DNA of 64,000 nt from CAIKBL01 sp050247235 (GCA_050247235.1 JBFWUN010000017.1:11004-75003); one strand, 5' to 3'; positions 1 to 8,951 are shown, numbered from the stretch's first letter. Numbers and translations are program-made. Notes: generated from the letters alone by a model not told the origin.

Positions 1-885
1 CGCCGAGAGAATCAGTTCCGCGGCGACGAGCTGCCCCAAGGTCAGCTCGCTTTCGATCACGAGCCAGCCACCCATGCCGAGCAGCGCGGCGCTCGCGATC
101 GCGTACAGCGCCAGGAAGGCGATCTGCTGGGCGAACTTGAACCGGAAGTGCCGCCGATGCGCCTGCACGTACTCCGCGATGACCCGCTCGGACTCGCGCA
201 CCGCGAAGCGCACCGTCCGTGCGGACTTGAAGAACGCGTTCGCGCGCGCCAGTTCCTCCAGCCAGTGGGCGACCTGGAACTTGGCGTAGGAGGCGGCAAG
301 CTTGCTGCGGATGGCGCCGCCCGCCCACACCTTCCACCCGAGGTATACCAGCAGCAGCACCACCATGTTGAACATCAGGAACACCGGGTGGTATGCGGAC
401 ACCACCGCCACGCCGACGATCGTCTGCAGGACCATCGCCGAGCCGTTGATCACGAGTGACGGCATGTTGCGCTGGATGGTGACGATTTCGAAAAACCGGT
501 TCGCAAGTTCCTCGCGGTTGACCGCCTCCACGTCCGCGTAGCGCGCGTGGATGCTGCGCAGCGCAATCTCCTGGGTGACCCGTGCGAACAAGCGTCGTTC
601 GAACACGTCCATCAGGTGGGCCTGCGCGCCGATCAGCAGGCCGTAGAGTGCGAGCAGCGCCAGCAGCACAATCCCGAGCACCACGACGGGGCGCAGCAAC
701 GCCGTGTTCGCCACCGAACCGATCAGGATCTGCACGGAGATCGGCACCGCCAGGGTCAGGACGCTGATCGCGACGCCGAACACGATCGCCTGCCAGAAGA
801 ACGCGCGATCCGGCGCGAGGACCAGCCGGGTCATCGTGGCGAGGCGCGCGGCGTAGCCCGTGGCTTCGAACTTGGAGGCCATCAT
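1..885 (-). CDS. ABC transporter permease, HlyB/PrtD-type, C-terminal part beyond window edge
   Basis: Membrane domain of a type-1-exporter-like ABC transporter, read for 295 codons until the window edge. Nothing of the ATPase domain is visible. Hydrophobic stretches at about residues 27-50, 58-82, 145-170, 175-195 and 255-280 fit the six-helix exporter fold. The N-terminus starts directly with the cytosolic lead-in, so no C39 peptidase domain is present. The start at 885 is a double ATG preceded by AGGA. It lies 112 bases downstream of the Atm1-type transporter on the same strand. The substrate cannot be read from the sequence; protease, adhesin or peptide export are family possibilities. 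Confidence 0.8.
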   Translation of the reverse strand, partial: MMASKFEATGYAARLATMTRLVLAPDRAFFWQAIVFGVAISVLTLAVPISVQILIGSVANTALLRPVVVLGIVLLALLALYGLLIGAQAHLMDVFERRLFARVTQEIALRSIHARYADVEAVNREELANRFFEIVTIQRNMPSLVINGSAMVLQTIVGVAVVSAYHPVFLMFNMVVLLLVYLGWKVWAGGAIRSKLAASYAKFQVAHWLEELARANAFFKSARTVRFAVRESERVIAEYVQAHRRHFRFKFAQQIAFLALYAIASAALLGMGGWLVIESELTLGQLVAAELILSA

Positions 886-997
886 GTTCCTGCAACCGGG
901 ATGGAAGCACGCGGGCGGCATCCACCGTCGCGCGGGACCTCTATTTTTTCCATCGAAAGGTTGGCGACAACGCGGTTTTTCCTGAGGAACCAGGCGG

Positions 998-2845
998 CTA
1001 AACCGGATCCCCGTCCGACGCGCGCGCGGCCGCCTCCCGCTGCTGCAGCCACCACATCTGCGCGTAGGCACCATTCAGCGTGATCAGCTCCGCGTGCGTC
1101 CCGGCCTCGATCACGCGCCCGGCCTCCATCACGAGAATGCGGTCTGCATCCATGATCGTCGACAGCCGATGTGCGATGACGAGCGTGGTGCGTCCCACCT
1201 GGATCCGGTCGAGCTCGGCCTGGATTGCCTTCTCCGAACGCGAGTCGAGCGCGGAGGTGGCCTCGTCGAAGATCAGGATCGCCGGGTTCTTGAGCAGGGC
1301 CCGCGCGATCGCCACGCGCTGCTTCTCCCCGCCCGAAAGCTTCAGTCCGCGCTCACCCACTTCGGTCTGGTAGCCGTCCGGCAGCCGCGTGATGAAGTCG
1401 TGGATATGCGCAGCACGCGCCGCGTCCTCCACCTCCGCGTGCGTGGCCCCGGGGCGGCCGTACGCGATGTTGTAGAGGATGGTGTCGTTGAACAGCACGG
1501 TGTCCTGCGGAACGATGCCGATCGCGCCGCGCAGGGATGCCTGGGTCAGCGCGCGTACATCCTGACCGTCGATCGTGATGCGGCCGTCGTCGACGTCATA
1601 GAAGCGGTACAGCAGGCGGGCGAGGGTCGACTTTCCCGAGCCCGAGTGACCGACCACCGCCACGGTGCCGCCGGGCGCAATCTCGAAACTCACGCCGTGC
1701 AGGATCGACCGGCGCGCATCGTAGGCAAACTTCACGTTCTCGAAGCGCACGCACGGGCGATGTGCGCGGAGCTCCCGCGCGTCCGGTGCGTCCCGGACGT
1801 CCTGCGCCTCGTCGAGCAGGGCGAACAGCCGTTCCATGTTGGTCACGCACTGCTTCACCTCGCGATACATCATGCCGAGCAGGAAGAGCGGTGCCGAAAG
1901 CTGCAACAGGTAGGCGTTGACGAGGACGAGATCGCCGATCGTGAGCCTGCCGTCCACCACCCCCGCGGCGGCGCGCCACATCATTGCGGTCACGCCCACC
2001 GCAACCACCGCCGTCTGGCCGAGGTTCAGCACGGCCAGTGTCTTGATGGACTTGACCTGCGCGTTCTCCAGGTGGCGGAGATTCTCGTCGTATCGACGCG
2101 CCTCATGGCGCTCGGCATTGAAGTACTTGACGGTCTCGTAGTTCAGCAGGGAGTCGACCGCGCGTTCGTTCGCGCGCGTGTTGGCCTCGACGGAGGCGCG
2201 GTAGTAGCGGGTGCGCCATTCGGTGATGCCGACAGTCCACCCGGCGTACGCGGCGAGCGTGGCCAGGGTGATGAACGCGAACCCCCAGTCGTAGGCCCAC
2301 ACCAGCACCGCGGTCACGAGCACCACTTCGAGCGTGATCGGCACGATCGAGAACAAGGTCCAGTCCAGCAGTTCGGAGATCGCACTGCCGCCGCGTTCGA
2401 TGTCCCGGGCCACGCCACCGGTGCGTCGCGCGAGATGGAATCGGAGGCTGAGGGCATGCAGGTGCCGGAACACGCGTAACGTGATCTCCCGCGACGCGCG
2501 CGCCATCACGCGCGCGAACACCACCTGCCGAAGCTCGGTGAACAACGTGACACCGATACGCGACGCGCCGTACGCGAGCAGCAGCGCGACCGGCAGGACC
2601 ATCGCGTCCGGCGGGACGTTCAGGCGGTCGACGATCTGCTTCAGGGCGATCGGAACGTACAGGTTGAGGAGCTTCGCAGCGAGGATCAGCAGCAGCGCAA
2701 TCGTGATGCGCCCCGCGTAAGGGCGCAGCCACGGCAGGAACTCCGCGACAACGGCCAGGTCGCTCCTCGCAATCCGGGTCGGCGTGACGGGCGCTGGGAC
2801 GGTGGCCGACGCCTGGTCGGCTTCATCTTGCGGGACGGTGGCCAT
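998..2845 (-). CDS. Atm1/HMT1-type ABC exporter (fused permease and ATPase)
   Basis: A 615-residue half-transporter, probably a homodimer in the inner membrane. Six transmembrane helices span about residues 45-325, and the ATPase domain covers about 360-600. The latter shows Walker A GHSGSGKST near residue 400, signature LSGGEKQ, Walker B ILIFDEATSALD and an H-loop IAHRLS. The coupling-helix motif ETVKYFNAE, with the ATPase type, places it in the Atm1/ABCB7 group. Members of that group export glutathione-linked or sulphur-containing species connected with iron-sulphur metabolism or metal detoxification. It follows the diiron-protein gene by 39 bases on the same strand, so co-transcription is likely. 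A glutathione synthetase is encoded elsewhere in the window. The exact substrate is not predictable. Confidence 0.88.
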   Translation of the reverse strand: MATVPQDEADQASATVPAPVTPTRIARSDLAVVAEFLPWLRPYAGRITIALLLILAAKLLNLYVPIALKQIVDRLNVPPDAMVLPVALLLAYGASRIGVTLFTELRQVVFARVMARASREITLRVFRHLHALSLRFHLARRTGGVARDIERGGSAISELLDWTLFSIVPITLEVVLVTAVLVWAYDWGFAFITLATLAAYAGWTVGITEWRTRYYRASVEANTRANERAVDSLLNYETVKYFNAERHEARRYDENLRHLENAQVKSIKTLAVLNLGQTAVVAVGVTAMMWRAAAGVVDGRLTIGDLVLVNAYLLQLSAPLFLLGMMYREVKQCVTNMERLFALLDEAQDVRDAPDARELRAHRPCVRFENVKFAYDARRSILHGVSFEIAPGGTVAVVGHSGSGKSTLARLLYRFYDVDDGRITIDGQDVRALTQASLRGAIGIVPQDTVLFNDTILYNIAYGRPGATHAEVEDAARAAHIHDFITRLPDGYQTEVGERGLKLSGGEKQRVAIARALLKNPAILIFDEATSALDSRSEKAIQAELDRIQVGRTTLVIAHRLSTIMDADRILVMEAGRVIEAGTHAELITLNGAYAQMWWLQQREAAARASDGDPV

Positions 2846-2884
2846 GCGGCGGTCAGTGTACCCCGCCTGCGTGCGGCCGGTCCT

Positions 2885-3625
2885 TCAGTCGAGCGCGGAT
2901 CCCAGGGCGAGCCCGCCGAACCAGTCGAGGAACCGCGGCACGTCCGCGCGGCGGAAGATCGCGCCGTGCTGCGGACACAGGTAGTCGATGTCGAGGCGTG
3001 ACACGCGCGCGATCCACGCGTCGCGCGCCCGTTCGGACGGCATCCAGCGCCGGTGGAATCCCTCCATGTACTGGATGTGCCGATCGAAATCCTCGACAAA
3101 GAGGCCCTCGCTCCCGGGCGGCAGCAGCGCGGCGCCGACATCGCCCGAGAACAGGACTTTCGCGTGCGGATCGTAGAGGTGATGGTTGCCCGACGAATGC
3201 AGGTAGTGCGCCGGCACGAATTCGAGCGAGTGCCGGGTCGACAGCGACAGGGTCATGCCCTGGTCGGGCACGGCGATGAGCTGCGACGCGGTGCAGCCGA
3301 AGTGGGTGATGAAACCGGTCCAGATGCCCGGGACGTAGACGCGTGCCGCGGGGCACACGTTGAGCCACAGCGACAGCGACGAGATGATGTCCGGGTCCTG
3401 GTGCGACCCGAAGATAGCGCCGATCTTCTCGATCGGCAGGTAGTCGCTGATCGCGCTGACGACATCCGGAAAGATCTCGGTTCCACCCGGGTCCATCAGA
3501 ACCCCGTTGCCGTCGGATATCAGCAGGTACTCGTTGGTGTCGATCACGTCCGCCGGCTTGGCCGGATCGCGCCCGAAGACCACCCATCGCACGGTATCGT
3601 CGGCGAACAGTTCGAATGATTTCAT
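2885..3625 (-). CDS. ODP-type diiron metallo-beta-lactamase-fold protein (flavodiiron-like, no flavodoxin domain)
   Basis: A 246-residue soluble protein with the metallo-beta-lactamase fold of flavodiiron proteins but no flavodoxin domain. The metal ligands are readable: H75, D77 and D79 in HQDPD, H143 in LHSSGN, D162 in FSGD and H220 in PQHG. This ligand set matches the oxygen-binding diiron protein (ODP) group, studied as an oxygen/iron sensor for chemotaxis in Treponema denticola. The position after HxDxD is Ile rather than His, so it is not a hydrolytic glyoxalase II-type site. The gene lies 21 bases downstream of a chemoreceptor-tip-like gene, which supports a sensory role. Oxygen or NO reduction is a less likely alternative, since no electron-donor domain is attached. 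Confidence 0.85.
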   Translation of the reverse strand: MKSFELFADDTVRWVVFGRDPAKPADVIDTNEYLLISDGNGVLMDPGGTEIFPDVVSAISDYLPIEKIGAIFGSHQDPDIISSLSLWLNVCPAARVYVPGIWTGFITHFGCTASQLIAVPDQGMTLSLSTRHSLEFVPAHYLHSSGNHHLYDPHAKVLFSGDVGAALLPPGSEGLFVEDFDRHIQYMEGFHRRWMPSERARDAWIARVSRLDIDYLCPQHGAIFRRADVPRFLDWFGGLALGSALD

Positions 3626-3646
3626 GGAGACTCCCGGGTCGATGGG

Positions 3647-4279
3647 CTAGGCGGCCAGCGCTTCGGCGCCCGTCGCGAGCGAAGCGATCGCGCGGATACG
3701 GAGCGTCGCCGAATGCATTTCTTCGGCGAGGTGCGCGAACGGGTTCTCGCCCGCGCTGCCAAGCGCCGCGCGCGGCAGGTGGGCGCTCTCCACCAGCAGC
3801 GTAATCTTGATGTAATCGATGATCTGGAGTTCGCGGCCCATCTGCTGCGCAATGTCCAGCAGTTCCGCGAGCAGGGCCGGGTGGCGGTTCATGCAGTCAT
3901 CCAGGCGGGCGCGGAGTTCGGCGTGCGCGCGGGTCAGCGACGTGTTCGCCGGGGAATCCCCGGGACAGCGAGCCGCCGCGTCACCCAGGATGTCGCCCTC
4001 CCGGGCCAGGCTCAGCGCTCGGGCGATGACCTGGGTCCAGCGGTGCGTCAGGTCCCGGATATGGGCCACGGTCGCGTCCAGCGCGGTCGACGCGTTGGTG
4101 ATCTCCTGCGTGATGACACGAAACGGTCGGCCATGGTCCCCGATACGTGCGGAAGCGACCTTCGCGTTGACGGCCAGCAGCGCGAGCTGGTGCGCGAACG
4201 TCTCGAGCCCGGCAATGGAATGACGGATGCGCAGGGCGGTCAGCAGTGCGTCACGGATGTGCGTCGGCGGTGGCGGCAT
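3647..4279 (-). CDS. Small cytoplasmic protein with two chemoreceptor-signalling-tip-like motifs
   Basis: A 210-residue protein without signal peptide or membrane segment. Residues 33-60 (LLAVNAKVASARIG, then F and QEI) closely resemble the hairpin tip of methyl-accepting chemotaxis proteins (LLALNAAIEAARAGE...GFAVVA.EV). Residues 160-188 (TLLVESAHLPRAALG, then NPF and AEEM) repeat the same pattern; about 9 of 28 positions are identical to the first copy, with one gap. The rest is predicted helical. No ligand-binding domain, HAMP domain or obvious methylation helices are visible. It is the first gene of a probable operon with the ODP-type protein 21 bases downstream. I infer a scaffold or signalling adaptor for the diiron sensor. 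No cheA or cheW is present in the window. Confidence 0.7.
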   Translation of the reverse strand: MPPPPTHIRDALLTALRIRHSIAGLETFAHQLALLAVNAKVASARIGDHGRPFRVITQEITNASTALDATVAHIRDLTHRWTQVIARALSLAREGDILGDAAARCPGDSPANTSLTRAHAELRARLDDCMNRHPALLAELLDIAQQMGRELQIIDYIKITLLVESAHLPRAALGSAGENPFAHLAEEMHSATLRIRAIASLATGAEALAA

Positions 4280-4348
4280 GGTCGGCGTCCGATGGGAGCG
4301 TGCGGAGGATTTAGCGGCCGCCCACGTGCGAGGCGCAGGGCCAACGGA

Positions 4349-4362
4349 CTGATCCAGATCAC
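4349..4362. promoter_or_regulatory. FNR/ANR-like binding site between divergent hemN and the ODP operon
   Basis: CTGATCCAGATCAC contains the perfect core TGAT-N4-ATCA of the FNR/ANR consensus TTGAT-N4-ATCAA; only the two outermost bases differ. Its centre is 76 bases from the start of the minus-strand chemoreceptor-like gene, which leaves room for class II activation (site near -41.5) and a leader of about 35 bases. It is only 40 bases from the hemN ATG, so for hemN it would fit activation of a very short leader, or repression. hemN is a known FNR/ANR target in other gammaproteobacteria. Confidence 0.6.
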
Positions 4363-4395
4363 TCTGTGCGCCGGGGCCTGCCCGATCATCCCGCC

Positions 4396-5841
4396 ATGAA
4401 CGCCCCCCAGGACTTTCCTCATGGCCGCGGATCCGCGGCGGCGGCGGCCGCAGCCGGCGGCGCGCCTGCGATCGAGTTCGACGCCGCGCTGATCGCGCGC
4501 TACGACCAGAGCGGACCTCGCTACACCTCGTACCCCACGGCGGATCGCTTCACCCCGGATTTCGATGCCGATGCGTACGCGGCGCAGCTGCGCGCGCGGA
4601 CGGCGCGCGACCCGGGCCCGCTCTCGCTGTACGTGCACCTGCCGTTCTGCAGCACGGTGTGCTTCTACTGCGCGTGCAACAAGATCGTCACCGGGGACCG
4701 GGCCAAGGCCGCGCGTTACCTGCCGTTCCTCGCGCGGGAGATTGCGCTCCAGGCCGCACATTGCGGCGCGGCGCGCGAGATCCGGCAGCTGCACTGGGGA
4801 GGCGGCACCCCGACTTTTTACTCTGACGCGGAACTCGCGGCGGTGATGACCGGCCTGCGCGAACATTTCATATTCGCGCCCGACGGCGAGTATTCCATCG
4901 AAGTCGACCCCCGCGGACTGTCCGCCGCGCGGGTCGCGCACCTCGGCGCGCTCGGCTTCAATCGCATGAGCCTCGGCGTGCAGGATTTCGACCCCCGGGT
5001 ACAGCGCGCGGTCAACCGGGTGCAGAGCGTGGAGGAAACGCGCGCCGTGCTGGAGGCCGCCCGCGCCTGCGGCTTTCGTTCGTTGAGCGTGGACCTCATC
5101 TACGGTCTGCCGCACCAGCACATCAGGTCATTCGCGCGAACCTTGGACGAGATCATCGCCGCGGCACCGGACCGGGTGTCCGTGTACAACTACGCACACC
5201 TGCCGCACCTGTTCAAACCCCAGCAGCGGATCACGGCAGACGATCTGCCGAGCGCCGGCGAGAAGCTCGAGATCCTGCACGAGACAATCACGCGCCTGAC
5301 CGGCGCCGGATACGTGTACATCGGGATGGACCATTTCGCGCGCGCCGGGGACGAGCTCGTGCGCGCGCGCGATGCCGGAAGCCTGCACCGGAACTTCCAG
5401 GGCTACTCCACGCACGCGGATCTCGACATGCTCGCACTCGGCGTCACGGCGATCGGGCGCATCGGTCCGACCTACAGCCAGAACCAGCGCGACACCGACG
5501 GGTACTACGCGGCGCTCGCCGACGACCGGCTGCCGATCTTCCGCGGCTACGCCTGCGATGCCGACGATCTCCTCCGCCGTGAGATCATCCAGACCCTGAT
5601 GTGCGGCTACGCGCTCGACTTTCGCGCACTCGGCGCGCGTCATGGCATTGACCCCCGGCAGTACTTCGCCGCGGAGTTCGCGGATCTCGATCTCCTCGCG
5701 GCGGACGGACTCGTCACGTGGCGCGACGACGTGCTGTGCGCGACACCGCGGGGTCGTCTGCTGCTGCGCGCGATCGGCATGATCTTCGATCGCCACCTGC
5801 GCGCCGACCGGGCGCGCCGCGCCTACTCCAGGGTCATCTGA
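4396..5841 (+). CDS. hemN: Oxygen-independent coproporphyrinogen III oxidase (radical SAM)
   Basis: Converts coproporphyrinogen III to protoporphyrinogen IX without oxygen, using S-adenosylmethionine. With the ATG at 4396 the protein has 481 residues. The radical-SAM cluster motif is C85-x3-C89-x2-C92 followed by C94. Other HemN signatures are SGPRYTSYPTA near the N-terminus, LHWGGGTPT, MGMDHFA-type IGMDHFA and the HemN-typical C-terminal end YSRVI. The usual N-terminus is extended by a low-complexity alanine/glycine stretch at about residues 15-28. A GTG at 4366 would add 10 residues but has no ribosome-binding site. Divergent from the ODP operon, with an FNR-like site between. Confidence 0.95.
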   Translation: MNAPQDFPHGRGSAAAAAAAGGAPAIEFDAALIARYDQSGPRYTSYPTADRFTPDFDADAYAAQLRARTARDPGPLSLYVHLPFCSTVCFYCACNKIVTGDRAKAARYLPFLAREIALQAAHCGAAREIRQLHWGGGTPTFYSDAELAAVMTGLREHFIFAPDGEYSIEVDPRGLSAARVAHLGALGFNRMSLGVQDFDPRVQRAVNRVQSVEETRAVLEAARACGFRSLSVDLIYGLPHQHIRSFARTLDEIIAAAPDRVSVYNYAHLPHLFKPQQRITADDLPSAGEKLEILHETITRLTGAGYVYIGMDHFARAGDELVRARDAGSLHRNFQGYSTHADLDMLALGVTAIGRIGPTYSQNQRDTDGYYAALADDRLPIFRGYACDADDLLRREIIQTLMCGYALDFRALGARHGIDPRQYFAAEFADLDLLAADGLVTWRDDVLCATPRGRLLLRAIGMIFDRHLRADRARRAYSRVI

Positions 5842-5872
5842 GCACCCGTGCACTCCGGCGCCGGCCCGGCGC

Positions 5873-7033
5873 TCACACCAGGCCGTACCCTTCGTCGTAG
5901 CCGAGCAGCAGCCGCCCGCGCACTTCGGCGAGCGTGTCGAAGTCGACAATCGCGTGGTGCACGGCCGTGTTGATGTCGCGGTAAATCCGCTGCAGTTCGT
6001 TCGCGTCAAACGCCGCGTTCGCTCCGGCTCCCGCGTACAGGCGCTCGATGGCGCGCCGGCACAGCTCCGCGGCGTGCGCCATGTTCCAGCGCAGCTGGCC
6101 GCGCTCGGTGACGTGCATCGGCGGCTCGTCGCGCGTCATCGCGGCGTCGAGTTCGGCGCAGTTCCGTTCGACCAGGCTGCGCGCTAGCGCGATCTCCCCG
6201 GCGGCTTCGGCAAGCCGCATCTGCACCGCGGGTTTCACCGCTTTCTGCCCGCCGACATAGCGGTCGCGCCGCGCCTGCGTATGCGCGAGGAACAGCTCCA
6301 GCCCCTGTTCGGCGATGCCCAGCACCGAGCCGGTCAGCATGGATGCGAGCGTCACGCCGATCGGCAACCGGTAGAGCGGGCGATCGACATCCGGCATCGT
6401 GCCGAGCATGGCGTGCTCCAGCGGCGCGGCGCGATGCCGCGGAACGAACACGTTCTCCGCGACGATGTCCTTCGACCCGGTGCCGCGCATCCCGAGCACG
6501 TGCCAGGTGTCGACGATGCGCATGTCGGACGCCGGCACCACCACTTCGAGATTCGGCGCCTGTTCGCCTGCGTCGCTGGCCACACCACGCGCGCCCATGA
6601 TGAGCCACGGCCCATGATCGACGCCGCTGCAGAACTGCCAGCGGCCGTTCAGCAGCCAGCCGCCCGCGACCGGCGCCACCGTGCCCTGCGCCGCCGGGGT
6701 TCCGGGGATGAACACGTCCGGATCCTCGCCGAACACCTCGTCCTGGCACTGTCGCGGGAACCGACCGACGATGAACGTGTGCGCCCCGCAGACCATCTGC
6801 ACCCAGGACGCCGCGGAACACCCTTTCGCCGTGATGGCGCAGGTCAGGATCTGCGCGCGCGGCGGCAATTCGTGCCCGCCGTAGCGCCGCGGCGTCATCA
6901 GTCGCATGAGCCCGGACGTGCGCAGCAGGCCGGCGGCGTCCGCGGACAGCTGCCGCCGTGCTTCGCTGTCGGCGGCGGTGGCGCGCAGCCCCGGCACGAT
7001 GGCCTGCGCGGCGGCGAGCGGATCGAAATTCAT
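5873..7033 (-). CDS. Acyl-CoA-dehydrogenase-fold flavin-dependent monooxygenase (HsaA/HpaH-like)
   Basis: A 386-residue protein of acyl-CoA dehydrogenase fold. The N-terminal helical domain (LLRTSGLMRLMTPRRYGG), the beta domain with GWLLNGRW, and the C-terminal helical domain with RIYRDINTAVHH resemble class D two-component flavin monooxygenases, which use FMNH2 or FADH2 supplied by a partner reductase. Typical substrates are phenols or steroid ring intermediates. The catalytic glutamate of true acyl-CoA dehydrogenases is not evident. ATG 7033 is chosen because GAGGA lies 8 bases upstream; GTG 7036 is adjacent. No reductase gene is nearby, so the substrate remains open. Convergent with hemN. 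Confidence 0.78.
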   Translation of the reverse strand: MNFDPLAAAQAIVPGLRATAADSEARRQLSADAAGLLRTSGLMRLMTPRRYGGHELPPRAQILTCAITAKGCSAASWVQMVCGAHTFIVGRFPRQCQDEVFGEDPDVFIPGTPAAQGTVAPVAGGWLLNGRWQFCSGVDHGPWLIMGARGVASDAGEQAPNLEVVVPASDMRIVDTWHVLGMRGTGSKDIVAENVFVPRHRAAPLEHAMLGTMPDVDRPLYRLPIGVTLASMLTGSVLGIAEQGLELFLAHTQARRDRYVGGQKAVKPAVQMRLAEAAGEIALARSLVERNCAELDAAMTRDEPPMHVTERGQLRWNMAHAAELCRRAIERLYAGAGANAAFDANELQRIYRDINTAVHHAIVDFDTLAEVRGRLLLGYDEGYGLV

Positions 7034-7064
7034 CACGGATGTCCTCGTTCGTTCGATGCAGGAA

Positions 7065-8840
7065 TCAGGATGCGACGCGCGGCGTCGCCGTGTCTGCCGG
7101 TGACGCCGGGGGACTGGTGTGCTGCATTGCGTACAGACGGGCGTAGAGGCCGTTGCGTTTCAGCAGGCTCGCATGATCGCCCTGTTCGACGAGGTGCCCG
7201 TTCTCGAGTACGACGACGCGGTCCACCCCTTCGATGGTGGTCAGGCGATGCGCAACGATGAGACAGGTGCGCCCTTGCCGCAGCACGCCGAGCGCGCGCT
7301 GGATATGCCGCTCGGATTCGGCGTCGAGCGCCGAGGTCGCCTCATCAAGGATGAGAATCGGCGCATTCTTGAGCAGCGCGCGGGCGATCGCCAGCCGCTG
7401 GCGCTGCCCGCCCGACAGCCGCAGACCGTTGTCGCCGATCTCCGTGTCGAACCCTTTCGGCAGTGTCTGGACGAACTCGGTGACGAACGCGGCGTCGGCT
7501 GCGGCGATCACGTGTTCACGCGGCGCAGTCCGGAGCGCGCCGTACGCGATGTTGTTGTAGAGCGTGTCGTTGAACAGCACCACGTGCTGCCCGACGTACG
7601 CGATCTGCGCGCGGAGCGCAGAGATCGCAATGTCGTTGATCGGCACGCCGTCGAGCGTGATCGTGCCGGCGAGCGGCTCGTAGAACCGAGGCACGAGATT
7701 GACCAGGCTCGTCTTGCCGCTGCCCGAAGGTCCGACGATCGCGACGGATTCCCCGGCCCGGATGTCGAGATCGAATTCGTGGAGCACGCAATGGCCGTCA
7801 TAGCCCGCGGTCACGCCACGAAACGCGAGCGCGCCGCGGACCTCGATCAACGGGCGACCGTCGGTCCGTTCGGGCGTCTCGTCGATCACGCGGAAGATGC
7901 TCTCGGCGGCGGCGAGCCCCCGCTGCAGGTACTCGTTCATGCTCGTCAGCCGCTTGACCGGCGCGAGCAGCAGCGCAGTGGCGGTGACGAACGACACGAA
8001 GCCGCCGCGCGACATCGCATCGGCCGCGGATTCCTTCAGCGCAAGCATCACCATCAGGCCGACACCGAGTGCGATCAGCGCCTGGATGACCGGTTCAGTG
8101 GCGGCGTTGGTGCCGATGACTTTCATCTGGAACTGGCGCGCGGCGTTGATTGCGCGTTCGAAACGCGCGGTCTCGTAGGCTTGCCCGCCGAAAATCTTGA
8201 TGTCGCGCTGGCCGTCCAGCGTCTCCTCGAGCACCGCGTTCACCTGGCCCATCGAGCCCTGGAGACGCCGGCTCATTTCGCGCAGCCGCCCGGAAACCGC
8301 CCGGATCACCCACCCGACGGGCGGGGCCAGGATAAGCAGGAAGAGCGACAACCGCCAGTTCACGTACAGCATGTAACCGAGCAGCGCGAGGATGACGACG
8401 GAGTCCTTTACAAGCACCGTCACGCAGTGCGTCGAGGCCTGCGCGACCTGCGTCACGTCGAACGTGAACTTGGAGACGATCTGGCCGGCCGGGCGCTGGT
8501 CAAAGTAACGGGCCGGCAGCGCGATGAGGTTGCGGAACATCTCGGCGCGCAGGTCCATCACCACGCGGTGCGCAACCCAGCCGAGACCGACGTTCGCGAC
8601 GTAGCTGAGCACGCCCCGTCCCAGGAACAGCGCCACCAGCGCCACCGGGATCAGCAGCGAATATTCCCGCGCGGTCTTGCCGAACTCCTCGTCGACGAGG
8701 TAGCGCAGCAGCGCGGGCAGGATCCATTCGGTCGCCGCGAGCGCGACCATTCCGAGCAGGGAGGCCAGGAAAAGCGGGCGGTGCGGCCGCACCCGGGCGA
8801 GCAGCCGCAGGTACAGCTGCATGACATCGGACTTTGGCAT
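7065..8840 (-). CDS. msbA: Lipid A export ABC transporter permease/ATPase MsbA
   Basis: Flips lipid A core across the inner membrane. With the start at 8840 the protein has 591 residues, close to the usual 580. Six membrane helices lie in the first 320 residues. The ATPase domain shows Walker A GPSGSGKTS, signature LSGGQRQ, Walker B ILILDEATSALD and an IVAHRLTT switch. An upstream extension of 29 codons to 8927 is open but is arginine-rich and lacks family similarity; MPKSDVMQLYLRLL is the natural N-terminus. The next gene, parA-like, is divergent. lpxK, which follows msbA in many gammaproteobacteria, is absent here. Confidence 0.9.
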   Translation of the reverse strand: MPKSDVMQLYLRLLARVRPHRPLFLASLLGMVALAATEWILPALLRYLVDEEFGKTAREYSLLIPVALVALFLGRGVLSYVANVGLGWVAHRVVMDLRAEMFRNLIALPARYFDQRPAGQIVSKFTFDVTQVAQASTHCVTVLVKDSVVILALLGYMLYVNWRLSLFLLILAPPVGWVIRAVSGRLREMSRRLQGSMGQVNAVLEETLDGQRDIKIFGGQAYETARFERAINAARQFQMKVIGTNAATEPVIQALIALGVGLMVMLALKESAADAMSRGGFVSFVTATALLLAPVKRLTSMNEYLQRGLAAAESIFRVIDETPERTDGRPLIEVRGALAFRGVTAGYDGHCVLHEFDLDIRAGESVAIVGPSGSGKTSLVNLVPRFYEPLAGTITLDGVPINDIAISALRAQIAYVGQHVVLFNDTLYNNIAYGALRTAPREHVIAAADAAFVTEFVQTLPKGFDTEIGDNGLRLSGGQRQRLAIARALLKNAPILILDEATSALDAESERHIQRALGVLRQGRTCLIVAHRLTTIEGVDRVVVLENGHLVEQGDHASLLKRNGLYARLYAMQHTSPPASPADTATPRVAS

Positions 8841-8945
8841 CCGGCCACTATGCCCGGCCCCCGCGTGATTTGCATCCTCGTGGTGCGCCGCCCGGGGAAG
8901 GCGCCAGCGTCGTTTCCGCGCACGCATTTGCGGACGGGCTCGGCC

Positions 8946-8951
8946 TATAAT
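8946..8951 (+). promoter_or_regulatory. Perfect -10 element (TATAAT) before the ParA-like gene
   Basis: TATAAT lies 35 bases upstream of the GTG start, giving an expected leader of about 29 bases. No convincing -35 hexamer is seen at 16-18 bases spacing. Confidence 0.6.

Noticed and set aside
886..997. A terminator between the two ABC transporter genes, suggested by the run of six Ts at 945-950.
   Set aside because: No stem precedes the run, and it lies on the strand opposite to both genes.
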